The position numbers and the translations under genes were made by a program. A stretch of DNA of 64,000 bases from Bacteroides sp. GTDB lineage: Bacteria; Bacteroidota; Bacteroidia; Bacteroidales; Bacteroidaceae. Numbering within the stretch: position 1 is the stretch's first letter; each line of letters opens with the position of its first letter. The notes beneath the pieces are model-generated. The model was not told the origin of the DNA. It searched no databases and saw nothing but the letters and a program-made list of their open reading frames with translations. The stretch lies in NCBI RefSeq assembly GCF_028690125.1, contig NZ_JAQVBV010000010.1:1-64000 (forward strand). Direction: 5' to 3'. Positions 42,441 to 50,954 of the stretch are shown here, piece by piece.

Positions 42441-45400
42441 TTAAAATGGCAACGGCTGCTCCGGACTTACCTGTCCGGGGACGGGTGCCGATGCCGACAC
42501 ATTCGGAACAGAAATGCTGCTTGCTGAACCGTAAACGCCCTGCTTACGCTTCATGTAGGTATCCCACTGTTCGCGTTCTTCATCGGTCAAGACAACCGGA
42601 TTGCCATCCGGATCGAGATACATATCGGGATCAGGGCGACCGTAATACTCTTTGCAGAGGGTTTTCACTGCGGAATTGTCGGCAGGGACTTCACCCTTTT
42701 TGCAGAAAAAAACGCATTGGTTACTCTGTTTCAGCACCCGGATTTCTTTCTTCTTGTCTTTTCCCCATACTCTTTCGTCATCGAAATACACCTCTTTGCA
42801 CCATGCTTTCACACGCATATAGCGTTTTTTGCGGTCGGTATCGCTGCTATAACATACGTCAGGCAGGCACTCATAGCCCATGTCGGCACAATACTCCTCA
42901 ATCTTTCCACGAAAAGCTGCCGGGGCAAACTTGGTCTTCTTATCCTCTGAACTTTCGCAGAGTTCGATGTAATCACTGAAGATGGTGTTGAAGTCTATCG
43001 GGCAGTTGAACACATGGTTGTGAGCAAAGAATTGTTCCGCCCATTCCATAAAGCGGGCACCCATGGCAGCCACCCGGCTGCGGTTGTTCAACTCTTCCAT
43101 AGGGGGTAGCACACGCTCTACGGCACGCATACAGAACTGAACAGCCATTGCATCGATGTAAGCAATCTGCGAACGGAGTTCTATGTCCATGTCTTCCGGA
43201 TCGTCCCGGAGTCCGGGCATGACGGAGCTAATCTTTTGAGCCGGTTTATTTCTACGAGTATCGCCTCGGTTGAATCGGTGGCTAAATCCGGTCGGCACCG
43301 TTCGTCCACTGGAAGACGGATCTTCATACGTCTGCTGAAAATTGCTGGTTGCCACGTGTCCGGGACTGTCCTTCAGTGAAATCAGTTTCGGTTTTTTGTG
43401 GAAGTCGCGATATTCAAAACCACTGGTGACGTAGTTGTAGATGGGGTCGAGCGGCATTCCTTGCCCCCAGTCTTCCCAATGGATGACACGGTGGCAGTGG
43501 TGTATATAGTTGGCCAGCTTCAGCGAAATATCATCGGTCGGCTTTAGGTTTCGGCTATTGATCTTACATATCTTTCCGGCACAGCCCATGAATACGTTCA
43601 CGAATACAGACTTTCCGCTACCGCCTTCGCTTCGTCCTTCTTTGCTCACGCCATTCTCGGTGACGTAGGGCATGTAGTTCGTTCCACCACCACGATAACG
43701 GAAAATGGGACGGCCTAACGAATAGATGATGTTTGCCAAGTGCCCAAGCAGGTTCTTTTCCTGCTCTTCCTCAAAGACTTTGCCGGAACGCATAAGATCC
43801 TCTTCCTTTTCATACTCTTCGTTGGCAAAGCAGCGGAGCACCTGGAGCGGTTGCCACCAGTCTTTCATCCCTTTCCCCCGGAAATCGAATAGCCAACGAT
43901 TGCGTTGTGCCCATATTTCAATATCGGATTCTTCCCGTTTCAGCATCTCTTGGGTATAGTTCGCTGTATCTTTGCGATGGTCTGCCAACGCTTTCAAGCG
44001 GGCAGCGTATTCGGGGTTTTCGCTGATTGCAAACGGAGCTTCACCACGGGCACACGGCATCTGAAAGTCGAACGGGAGAATTTCGGCACGGTCCACACAG
44101 AAATCAATCTCTGAATAGGACTTGAACCGAATATCATCCGGAGTAATCTCCAGCACACCGTTACGGTAGAAGAAATGGTCTATCGTCGGGCCATATCCAC
44201 TACGATAGTCTACATCCATCTCCGGCAGGTTCACGGCCGACTTTTCGGCAATCTCCTTTGAGTTGATGATGGAGTTACTCATTTTTCGGAAGTCTTCGGT
44301 ACCAGGACGAGCCATGCGCTGCGCAAAAGTATTCAATGCGCTTCCGGTGGCGGCAAGCAACGATTTTGCGTCCAGTTCTTTCACGAAGCAGCCATCAATG
44401 TGTACAAAGCGGCCGATGTTATCGGTTGATTCGTGGTCCACTTCGCGGCAATAACCTTCGGTGGCCATGAATTGCCACAGGCAAGCACTATCCAGACGGT
44501 AGTAGTATTCGACCATATTACCGCTTTTCTTATCTATCTTTTCACAATACACCAACGGCTCGATAGGGAGTGCGGCCGTAATGTAAGACTGGAATAACAG
44601 GTTGATATCGTTTTCGTATCCGTATCGTTCTTCTTCGTTCATCAGATACTTAATGAAAAACGAGCGAATGCTCTTGCAACAGTGATAGCGACCGCCACGG
44701 TATTCTTTGGGAAATTCTTTCAGTTTCTCAGGCAGGAAAGCGGCGCGGAATTTCGTAAATCGTTTGCTGATACGGAAGGATTGCTTCTTACCGGCATTGT
44801 CAATGTCGAACATCAGAAACTTGTTGGTAGCCAACTTTCCCATCATATTGAACATGTAGGACGTGAAATCTTTTTTGTCGGAAGCCATCCACACAGTATG
44901 AAAAAATACATTATCGTAAATACGGTTTCCTGCGTGAGTCTGTGAGATGCTATTCAAATGGAAATAAGCATTGATTGCTTCAATTCCATCTTTACAAAGC
45001 AGTACGTTGGCGACACGAATGTCTTTGTCTTCCAAATCGACCTTAATTTCTTTCTTCTCACCATCTGTTTCATTCGTAATTATACGTGTTGTTACCAACT
45101 TTTCGCCGGTACCTATCTCTTCTACTACCGGTTTAACAAACTCACCATCGAGTACACGCATCGAAACGGTATCACCCAAAAGATTGGTATTCACACTATA
45201 ATGAGTCAATCCACCGGTATAGTAAGTGATGAATGTCTGATCTTCTTCTGTATCCGAAGTTCTGCGCCATTCTGGCTGGTAAATTTGCCCCCATTCGCAC
45301 ATCTCGCCTTTATCATTGTTCGCCCAATAGCGGAACACAAAAATAGGAAACAGCGCATGTGCAGTGCGCTTTATGCTTACCTGATGTCCACCTTCATAAT

Positions 45401-46046
45401 GAGATTCAGTAATGTAAGACTTTACCTGGTAAAGATTGAATTCTTTTTGCAGGCGGGTAGTATCGAAGTTTGTTTCTTGTGCCTCCTTATTACCGAACTT
45501 AGGGCCGAAAGAATAGCGATAGACCGGATTACCATCTTTGCGAACGGCACGTCTCTCTTTTCCTACAACATCATACACGCGTAGCGACTTGCATCCTAAC
45601 GCCTTTAGCCCCTCAATGGTGAATCCTTCCATCACGTCAACAGAATATTCCGGTTGTGCTTCGCACTCTTCCACATACCCATTCAAATGTGATGAATCCA
45701 GTTCGTGAATATCTATGGTGCATATCTCAGCCACTTTGCGAATCACCATCAATAAGTCTTCGCCTATTTCGGAAAGCCCACTTAAACGAGCTTCTAAAGC
45801 GATAGCGCCATATCCTATGCAACCCTTCTCAAAACATCCGAACTGGGTGGCATTGTACAAACCGCCACGACGTTTCCCTTTGCTAATTCTAAAATCCGGA
45901 TACTTACTTTTGTGGAACGGGCACCAATACGAATATGAATCAACTTCCGTTTGCTTTTCAGCCATGCGGAAGCCGTGATATTCCATAATCTTACGTAAGT
46001 CTGCGTTATCAATGCGTTCTATGATGTTTTCAGAAATATTTCCCAT
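42441..46046 (-). CDS. phage primase-helicase
   Basis: 1201 residues. A CHC2-like zinc finger is at C42, H45, C71, C76 (WCPFHKSKYPDFR...GCFEKGCIGYG). The middle is a primase-like region. The C-terminal half is an SF3-type helicase with Walker A EGGSGKSVFVNVFMG (about 805-815), Walker B VIHWEDWGQG, a KDSPGHVATSNFQQTYED sensor region and arginine GRTVPTGFSHRFNRG. It unwinds DNA and primes replication. A Ser/Pro-rich tail ends VSPEQPLPF, like the SSB tip of its neighbour. Large size reflects several fused regions. Confidence 0.85.
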   Translation of the reverse strand: MGNISENIIERIDNADLRKIMEYHGFRMAEKQTEVDSYSYWCPFHKSKYPDFRISKGKRRGGLYNATQFGCFEKGCIGYGAIALEARLSGLSEIGEDLLMVIRKVAEICTIDIHELDSSHLNGYVEECEAQPEYSVDVMEGFTIEGLKALGCKSLRVYDVVGKERRAVRKDGNPVYRYSFGPKFGNKEAQETNFDTTRLQKEFNLYQVKSYITESHYEGGHQVSIKRTAHALFPIFVFRYWANNDKGEMCEWGQIYQPEWRRTSDTEEDQTFITYYTGGLTHYSVNTNLLGDTVSMRVLDGEFVKPVVEEIGTGEKLVTTRIITNETDGEKKEIKVDLEDKDIRVANVLLCKDGIEAINAYFHLNSISQTHAGNRIYDNVFFHTVWMASDKKDFTSYMFNMMGKLATNKFLMFDIDNAGKKQSFRISKRFTKFRAAFLPEKLKEFPKEYRGGRYHCCKSIRSFFIKYLMNEEERYGYENDINLLFQSYITAALPIEPLVYCEKIDKKSGNMVEYYYRLDSACLWQFMATEGYCREVDHESTDNIGRFVHIDGCFVKELDAKSLLAATGSALNTFAQRMARPGTEDFRKMSNSIINSKEIAEKSAVNLPEMDVDYRSGYGPTIDHFFYRNGVLEITPDDIRFKSYSEIDFCVDRAEILPFDFQMPCARGEAPFAISENPEYAARLKALADHRKDTANYTQEMLKREESDIEIWAQRNRWLFDFRGKGMKDWWQPLQVLRCFANEEYEKEEDLMRSGKVFEEEQEKNLLGHLANIIYSLGRPIFRYRGGGTNYMPYVTENGVSKEGRSEGGSGKSVFVNVFMGCAGKICKINSRNLKPTDDISLKLANYIHHCHRVIHWEDWGQGMPLDPIYNYVTSGFEYRDFHKKPKLISLKDSPGHVATSNFQQTYEDPSSSGRTVPTGFSHRFNRGDTRRNKPAQKISSVMPGLRDDPEDMDIELRSQIAYIDAMAVQFCMRAVERVLPPMEELNNRSRVAAMGARFMEWAEQFFAHNHVFNCPIDFNTIFSDYIELCESSEDKKTKFAPAAFRGKIEEYCADMGYECLPDVCYSSDTDRKKRYMRVKAWCKEVYFDDERVWGKDKKKEIRVLKQSNQCVFFCKKGEVPADNSAVKTLCKEYYGRPDPDMYLDPDGNPVVLTDEEREQWDTYMKRKQGVYGSASSISVPNVSASAPVPGQVSPEQPLPF

Positions 46047-46074
46047 TGAAGGAGTGCTTTAAAAGGTTCATTGA

Positions 46075-46452
46075 TTATAAATCGCAAGGGTCTACTCCCC
46101 ATGCTTTCGGGTCTCTCACGATCTTACTATACACATCTACCTGCCCTGTAGAATGCTTCTCTCCGAAAAAAGGAGGAAGGATAGTTATCATATCAGTTTC
46201 TTCATTGTATTCCAAGTTGATGAAAAAATCCATGTGGTAATAAAGATCACACATACCGACTACCAAATCATGGTTTTCAGGATTACTTCGGCATACATCC
46301 GTCACCTTGAAATACTGTCCCGGATGAAGACTACTCAGGAATTGGAATAAAGCTCTGTATTTGGCATCAAAGACAGAAGGTCCAAGATATTCACGCCACT
46401 CTTTTACCCACGGATTGTATCGAAAATATGTTCCACGTAAGTATTTGGACAT
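46075..46452 (-). CDS. hypothetical protein
   Basis: 125 residues, starting MSKYLRGTYFRYNPWVKEWREYLGPSVFDAKYRALFQFLSSLHPGQYFKVTDVCRSNPENHDLVVGMCDLYYHMDFF. The KYRALFQFLSSLHPGQYFKVTDVCRSNPENHDLVVGMCDLYYHMDFFI pattern suggests a winged-helix-like fold. Six bases after the exonuclease gene. Function unknown. Confidence 0.55.
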   Translation of the reverse strand: MSKYLRGTYFRYNPWVKEWREYLGPSVFDAKYRALFQFLSSLHPGQYFKVTDVCRSNPENHDLVVGMCDLYYHMDFFINLEYNEETDMITILPPFFGEKHSTGQVDVYSKIVRDPKAWGVDPCDL

Positions 46453-46458
46453 CGAATA

Positions 46459-47124
46459 TTATGCTTTAATCGGATTAAGTTTGCTTTGCAGCAAATCAGA
46501 AAGGTATCTCACATTAAAAGCTAATCGTTCCGCATCAAACATTGCACAATGCCGACATCCGTTCCCTTCGTACTTCGGGAGGACAGAATAAGGATCATCC
46601 AGCAATCCGTAAAGTTGCTCTATCGTTTCAAGAATATTTGTTCGCGCGCAACGAACATGTGAATATTCCCATGGATATGTGATCTGATTAATAGCAGTAC
46701 GAATAGCATTACGAACAATAGGTATATCGAAGTCAAGACCTTGTGCCCAGATATGTATGTCAGCGTCGTATTTTTCTTTCAAGCATTCGATATACTTCAC
46801 AAAACTCTCCATAGCCGTACCGATGGAAACAATGTCATCCCCCAATAACGCAGCTTTCGCTTCAGGTGATTGCTCTGCCCAAAAACGAACGGTGTCCATC
46901 TCGAAGTGCATCCCTATCAATGCACAACTGGTAGCATTTACTACCTGGTAGAATGGCTCCAAAGAACTGCATCCGCCCTCTTTTACAAGAAGATCAGGAA
47001 ACATCTCCGGACGCTCTTTTATATCATATTTATCAAACGGTAATGCTGCGATACTAATGATAGCCGCAGTTTCTCTCTTACTCAATGTTTCAATGTCCAG
47101 TGCAATATCTATGACCTTTTTCAT
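46459..47124 (-). CDS. DEDD-family 3'-5' exonuclease
   Basis: 221 residues. The first catalytic motif is IDIALDIETLSKRETAAIISIAALPF with Asp10 and Glu12. A second is IHIWAQGLDFDIPIVRNAI, and the final one is CRHCAMFDAERLAFNVRYL, with a His-x4-Asp pair. This pattern fits the Rv2179c-like subgroup, acting on RNA or DNA ends. Position before the primase-helicase suits a replication or recombination role. Confidence 0.8.
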   Translation of the reverse strand: MKKVIDIALDIETLSKRETAAIISIAALPFDKYDIKERPEMFPDLLVKEGGCSSLEPFYQVVNATSCALIGMHFEMDTVRFWAEQSPEAKAALLGDDIVSIGTAMESFVKYIECLKEKYDADIHIWAQGLDFDIPIVRNAIRTAINQITYPWEYSHVRCARTNILETIEQLYGLLDDPYSVLPKYEGNGCRHCAMFDAERLAFNVRYLSDLLQSKLNPIKA

Positions 47125-47125
47125 A

Positions 47126-47458
47126 CTATTTGAATTTTAAGTTTATCAATTTATTGTAAGGTATGAAGCGTAGTTCGTGTCCCATGGCAAAAACCATCTC
47201 CTGCATCATACGTTTTAAATCAGAGATAGGCACTTTCTTATGATTTACATCGGTAAGCAATACCTTGAACCCCGTAGTGATATATCCATTACGAAACATC
47301 TCTTCTTTCTTCGTGATTTCATAAGAGCGAAAGAAATGCTGACTCAGTAATGCTCGCATCATCCGGCTTATTTGTTCAGCTTGCATCAATTTGAAATAAA
47401 CGGCTTCCTCTTCATCCGTTTCGTATACTGCATAAAATATATTCAAATCTGCCGCCAT
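47126..47458 (-). CDS. hypothetical protein
   Basis: 110 residues from ATG 47458 (MAADLNIFYAVYETDEEEAVYFKLMQAEQISRMMRALLSQHFF). It overlaps the HTH regulator gene by 16 bases; the longer in-frame start at 47563 is less likely. Alpha/beta, basic C-terminus (LRFIPYNKLINLKFK). Function unknown. Confidence 0.55.
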   Translation of the reverse strand: MAADLNIFYAVYETDEEEAVYFKLMQAEQISRMMRALLSQHFFRSYEITKKEEMFRNGYITTGFKVLLTDVNHKKVPISDLKRMMQEMVFAMGHELRFIPYNKLINLKFK

Positions 47459-48063
47459 ATTCGTTCCTCCCGTACCAGTTCTACTAATTCCGGAAGCGTC
47501 TTCACCCCGGTCTTTTTGTGTATATTCGTCATGTATTTCCAAATGTTTGCCTTGGTTACACACATTACATCAGCCATAATCTCTATATTCGTTATTCCAT
47601 TTTGTAGGTTTAGTAGCACCCTCCGCTCCCCAGAAGATAATCCAAACTCTCGCTTTGCTCCGCACACCACTAGGAAAGAATCTTTGTTTCGCTCAGAATA
47701 ACCATTCCATGGGCAATACTTCGCATCCCGGCACTGCCTTGGAAATTCCATATTGAAACGCATACCATCAAAATCGGGCTGCTCGTCCTCTTCGCCAAAA
47801 CAACAAGAACATATCGTATAAACTACCCGATTCAAGTATATCCGTCTTTGTTCTTTCATCACAGCATATAACGATCGGTTCCCTTGTTTTATTTTCTGCT
47901 CCACTGCTTTAATCATTGAAGGATACTGCAAGCCAATCTCTCTCAATAAAGCAGAAGAAAATTCCATTCCCCGATCACTATCAAGAAGAAAAAATTCTCC
48001 TTTGTCGAGCAACCGGATTTCCACCTCGCCACCTGCTATGATATGTGCTTCAAATCGATCCAT
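47443..48063 (-). CDS. LuxR-type HTH regulator
   Basis: 206 residues. The C-terminal 60 (LSSGERRVLLNLQNGITNIEIMADVMCVTKANIWKYMTNIHKKTGVKTLPELVELV) match the LuxR/GerE helix-turn-helix. The middle holds Cys-rich motifs (ICSCCFGEEDEQ; RQCRDAKYCPWNGY) that might bind metal. It is an early gene near the repressor region and may control phage transcription. No receiver domain is seen. Confidence 0.75.
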   Translation of the reverse strand: MDRFEAHIIAGGEVEIRLLDKGEFFLLDSDRGMEFSSALLREIGLQYPSMIKAVEQKIKQGNRSLYAVMKEQRRIYLNRVVYTICSCCFGEEDEQPDFDGMRFNMEFPRQCRDAKYCPWNGYSERNKDSFLVVCGAKREFGLSSGERRVLLNLQNGITNIEIMADVMCVTKANIWKYMTNIHKKTGVKTLPELVELVREERIWRQI

Positions 48064-48099
48064 AGTGTTAATTTCTTGCCGCGAAATCTATTCATCGCA

Positions 48100-48525
48100 T
48101 TAATCAATGATTTCATCTTCATCATAAAAATACCGCTCAATGATTTGTCGAACTCCGACTTCTTCCCATTTCTTGAATGACCAATCCGTGAAATGAGAAA
48201 CGACAGAATTAATACCCATTCCAAGGTTATTCATAAAAGACTTAAATTCCGACTTGTTTTCCAAGCTTAGGAAGAATGTTTTCACATTATCAAGTACACT
48301 AGTATCCATCTGCTTCATGTGTACAAACTGGTATATCGCTTTGGTAGCACCTAAAAGCTCCCACTCTTTAAACCCGTCTCTAAAAAAACGGTTATAAGCT
48401 GTGCTACGACACATTCCATTCTTTTCCATAATGGAATATATTAATTCCTTATCTTCCGCAGAAAATAAAGAGGAAGTAGCGCACCCTCTACCATTTATAA
48501 GATTCTCAAACATTTCCTTCTTCAT
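48100..48525 (-). CDS. probable DNA-binding early regulator
   Basis: 141 residues from ATG 48525 (MKKEMFENLINGRGCATSSLFSAEDKELIYSIMEKNGMCRSTAYNRFFRDGFKEWELLGATK). The first half looks like a helix-turn-helix (KNGMCRSTAYNRFFRDG); the second is helical. It is the first minus-strand gene opposite the repressor gene, the place of a Cro-like protein. An upstream in-frame start at 48576 would enter the promoter. Confidence 0.6.
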   Translation of the reverse strand: MKKEMFENLINGRGCATSSLFSAEDKELIYSIMEKNGMCRSTAYNRFFRDGFKEWELLGATKAIYQFVHMKQMDTSVLDNVKTFFLSLENKSEFKSFMNNLGMGINSVVSHFTDWSFKKWEEVGVRQIIERYFYDEDEIID

Positions 48526-48553
48526 ATCACGTTTATTTTTTAAATTTGTAAGG

Positions 48554-48589
48554 CAAATGTATATCAAATAATACAATAATAGTGTATTA
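48554..48589. promoter_or_regulatory. divergent early/repressor control region
   Basis: The minus-strand -7 box TACATTTG is the complement of 48554-48561. In its -33 zone lies the inverted repeat TAATACA-N7-TGTATTA (48569-48589). The right half continues as TAGTGTATTAAATG (48580-48593), a 14-base match to the arm of the 22.3 kb palindrome. The divergent repressor gene starts 45 bases further on, so a bound protein could control both directions. Confidence 0.65.
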
Positions 48590-48634
48590 AATGATATCTA
48601 TTAACATTTATTATACACATAACAATAGTCAATT

Positions 48635-49279
48635 ATGAGTTACTCGTACAACAAAGAAAAGTTTAAAGAGCTTATAGAATCAGGAGTAGTCACAAAAACA
48701 TCTCTAAGAAGAATATGTGGTGGGAATAATTATTCTACAATCAATAGATGGATTGAAGGTGAAGATATATATATCGAAAGACTCCTTTCTGTTTGTAATG
48801 AATTTAATCTTGATTTAGCCGATTTTATTATTACTACTAGCGGAAGCACCAAACTACTTTTTAAGAACAAAGAACCCAACACAACACAACTCAACATTGA
48901 CACATCGACAATAATTGAATATGAACGAAAAATAGCAGCATTACAAGTTGAAACACAAAAAGAACTTTCGAGAGAACGTGAAACTAAAATTAAAGAATTA
49001 GCCGCATTGGAACTCAAATTACATAAAGAAGCCATGGCTGAAATTGAAACAGAACGTTCAAATCTAAAAAACGAATATAATCAGGAGAAAAAACAAATTG
49101 AAGCAGACTTAAATAATCAACTTAAAGAAAAAAATCAAGAGATATTCGAATTAAAAAAACAATTAGCAGATGTTCAACTATCTTACAAAGAATTAGAGCT
49201 AGAATCTTATGCTAAAGGTATAAGAAAACCTTCAGCAGTAGCAGAATCACCCAAATCATATCAAAATAAAAAAGGATGA
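48635..49279 (+). CDS. HTH / coiled-coil repressor candidate
   Basis: 214 residues. The first 65 (SGVVTKTSLRRICGGNNYSTINRWIEGEDIYIERLLSVCNEFNLDLADFI) form a Cro/CI-type helix-turn-helix of the compact XRE kind. Residues 85-190 are a long, highly charged coiled coil, suitable for dimers or larger assemblies. It is the first plus-strand gene opposite the early block and has no catalytic domain for self-cleavage. It probably keeps the prophage silent (inference). Its last bases overlap the lipoprotein gene (ATGA). Confidence 0.75.
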   Translation: MSYSYNKEKFKELIESGVVTKTSLRRICGGNNYSTINRWIEGEDIYIERLLSVCNEFNLDLADFIITTSGSTKLLFKNKEPNTTQLNIDTSTIIEYERKIAALQVETQKELSRERETKIKELAALELKLHKEAMAEIETERSNLKNEYNQEKKQIEADLNNQLKEKNQEIFELKKQLADVQLSYKELELESYAKGIRKPSAVAESPKSYQNKKG

Positions 49280-50139
49280 AAAGATATAAATACATTATAT
49301 TCCTAATGACATTATTCACTCTCTATTCATGCGTAAATAAAATTAATGATGCTCAAGACGAGGAGTCATCTGTTGCAAAAATAATGTTCAAAATCAAAGA
49401 GTACGAACAAGAACCTTTTTCAGACAAAACAAGAGCTGTATTATCAAAAGCCTGTTCACACCTAACTTACATTGACTGTGTAAACGGAAAAGAAGAACAG
49501 AAAATAGATCAAACCTCTTCTGAAAATGGATTTGGAATTATCACTACCGACCTCTCATTTGGAACCCATGAGTTATTTTTCATTGGACACAACCAAGATA
49601 ATTTAGATTTCAATATCAATAATTACAATTTATTATTTTCTAAGATAGGAGATACATTTACACACTACTTATCAATTGAAGTTAATCAAGACACTAAATC
49701 GTCACAATCAATATCTCTAGTTAGACAAGTTGCTAAATTCGAATTAGTAGCTACTGATGCAATTCCTACAAATATAACTTCACTATATATCGTTGCAACG
49801 AATGGTAGTACTACTTTAAATGCAAAAAACGGGAAAGGTGGAATAAAATCTATACAAAGTAAAACGATAAATATACCTATTAGTTTTATTGGAACAAAAA
49901 ATAACACTTTCTCTTGTTATACTTTTTTGCCATCAAACGACTCCGCCGAAATGTCTTTCTCCGTTTCAGCCAAAGACAAAGATGGGAACATCATGTATTC
50001 GCATCAATTCGAAAATGTACCAATGGAAATTAATTCTATAACAAGATATAGTGGGATTTTCTTTAGTAACGAAATAAAATATACCGGAACAATAATTATT
50101 GATGATGAATGGAAGAATATTATTAATAACAATTTCTAA
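49276..50139 (+). CDS. fimbrillin-like (Mfa2/FimB-type) lipoprotein
   Basis: 287 residues. A type II signal peptide ends in the lipobox LYSC (Cys19). The following repeated beta domains resemble the Mfa2/FimB-type proteins of Bacteroidales, with a C-terminal FSCYTFLPSNDSAEMSFSVSAKDKDGN region. It overlaps the repressor gene by 4 bases, so it should be expressed in the lysogen. It may change the cell surface (lysogenic conversion), for example phage receptor or adhesin properties. It is AT-rich like its operon partner. Confidence 0.7.
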   Translation: MKRYKYIIFLMTLFTLYSCVNKINDAQDEESSVAKIMFKIKEYEQEPFSDKTRAVLSKACSHLTYIDCVNGKEEQKIDQTSSENGFGIITTDLSFGTHELFFIGHNQDNLDFNINNYNLLFSKIGDTFTHYLSIEVNQDTKSSQSISLVRQVAKFELVATDAIPTNITSLYIVATNGSTTLNAKNGKGGIKSIQSKTINIPISFIGTKNNTFSCYTFLPSNDSAEMSFSVSAKDKDGNIMYSHQFENVPMEINSITRYSGIFFSNEIKYTGTIIIDDEWKNIINNNF

Positions 50140-50305
50140 ATTAACAATAGTTTCACAAGATCGGCATTATATAACTTATATTATACACAGATAATTACAC
50201 AATATATGAATATAAAAGTGTAACATGTATTGTAACAGTATTAACATTTAAGTAACAATAGGACATCAATAACTAAATATTTAAAAGGAATATATATAGT
50301 AGAGA
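50140..50305. other. AT-rich prophage edge, no gene
   Basis: AT-rich sequence between the lipoprotein stop and the att-like fragment. It contains AACATGTATTGTAACA and similar short words but no credible gene. Confidence 0.4.
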
Positions 50306-50324
50306 AACTCCCCCAGCTTCCGCA
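50306..50324 (+). other. probable attR: fragment like a tmRNA 3' end
   Basis: AACTCCCCCAGCTTCCGCA closely resembles the end of tmRNA (compare E. coli AACTCCCGCCAGCTCCACCA, established knowledge) but has no RNA gene in front of it. It is followed 17 bases later by a terminator and then host genes. This is what remains at the far side when a phage integrates into the 3' end of a tRNA or tmRNA gene; the intact gene would be at the left end outside this window. Confidence 0.55.
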
Positions 50325-50340
50325 AATTCTCAAAAATAAA

Positions 50341-50374
50341 AGAGCTAAGTTTTATAGACTTGGCTCTTTTTAAA
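50341..50374 (+). terminator. terminator next to prophage end
   Basis: Stem AGAGCTAAGT / ACTTGGCTCT (one G-T pair) with a seven-base loop (TTTATAG) and TTTT. It fits as the original terminator of the RNA gene used for integration and now also ends the lipoprotein operon. It lies 9 bases before the tRNA. Confidence 0.8.
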
Positions 50375-50383
50375 TCTAAAATC

Positions 50384-50455
50384 GGTGGGTTCGTCTAACG
50401 GTTAGGACACATGCCTCTCACGCATGTAATACGAGTTCGATTCTCGTACCCACTA
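50384..50455 (+). tRNA. tRNA-Glu (CTC)
   Basis: A complete cloverleaf: acceptor GGTGGGT / ACCCACT, D arm GTC...GAC, anticodon stem CATGC / GCATG with loop CTCTCAC (anticodon CTC), T arm ACGAG-TTCGATT-CTCGT and discriminator A. The 3' CCA is not encoded. It reads GAG codons. A terminator follows at 50,474. Confidence 0.95.
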
Positions 50456-50473
50456 CTAATTAACAACCAGGCA

Positions 50474-50503
50474 GTTATATATAAATATAACTGCTTTTTT
50501 TGT
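50474..50503 (+). terminator. terminator after tRNA-Glu
   Basis: Stem GCAGTTATA / TATAACTGC with a short loop and a run of seven T. Confidence 0.8.
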
Positions 50504-50954
50504 GCCATTTTATTTTTAAATTCCGCTTTTTGAGGCTAATAAGCAGTAATAGATTATATTCGGTATACAAATTCGGTGCAAATAATTTGTACTAAACAAT
50601 ACTATTTGAATAATAGAAATGGTTATCAAAACAATAATGTATCAAAGATTTACACCAGATTTGACATCAAGTAATTATCTTCCTCAGTAGTTTTCTTTTT
50701 GCTTGTTTTTTGTATAAATCTTCCCAATGATTGAATTCAAATATCTCAATATTTTTTCAAAAGACTGTCCGTCTTTTTATTTTTCTTCCCAATATTTGAA
50801 AAAAACATTGTTCATTATACTGCGCACCTCTTTAATATATCTGTATTTAGATTATTGCAGCAGCCTGAATGGAGCATAGTAAATTGATTAAACTCTTTTC
50901 TTCATTTGAACTTAAACTGTTCATTGAACGTTACTTTAAAATAAATACGCTAAA
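50504..50954. other. intergenic host stretch, no gene seen
   Basis: About 450 bases, very AT-rich, with no credible protein or RNA gene. The leader just before 50,955 probably contains the promoter of the His-rich protein gene, but no clean consensus box is visible. Confidence 0.5.

Larger units (their letters stand above)
1..50324. mobile_element. prophage (right part; left end outside window)
   Basis: Large and small terminase, portal, S49 protease-scaffold, major capsid, tail and fibre genes, a phage primase-helicase, phage DnaN and many small accessory genes form one nearly continuous minus-strand block. Ordinary chromosomal genes (tRNA-Glu, tex, grpE) begin just to its right. The right limit is placed at a short sequence at 50,306-50,324 that looks like the 3' end of a stable RNA gene and is followed by that gene's terminator. 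No integrase, holin, endolysin or tape measure gene is seen here, so they are expected to the left. Confidence 0.85.

Noticed and set aside
50384..50455. tRNA-Glu as the integration site
   Set aside because: The tRNA faces the prophage with its 5' end and shows no partial copy next to it; the tmRNA-like fragment at 50,306 is a better candidate for the junction.
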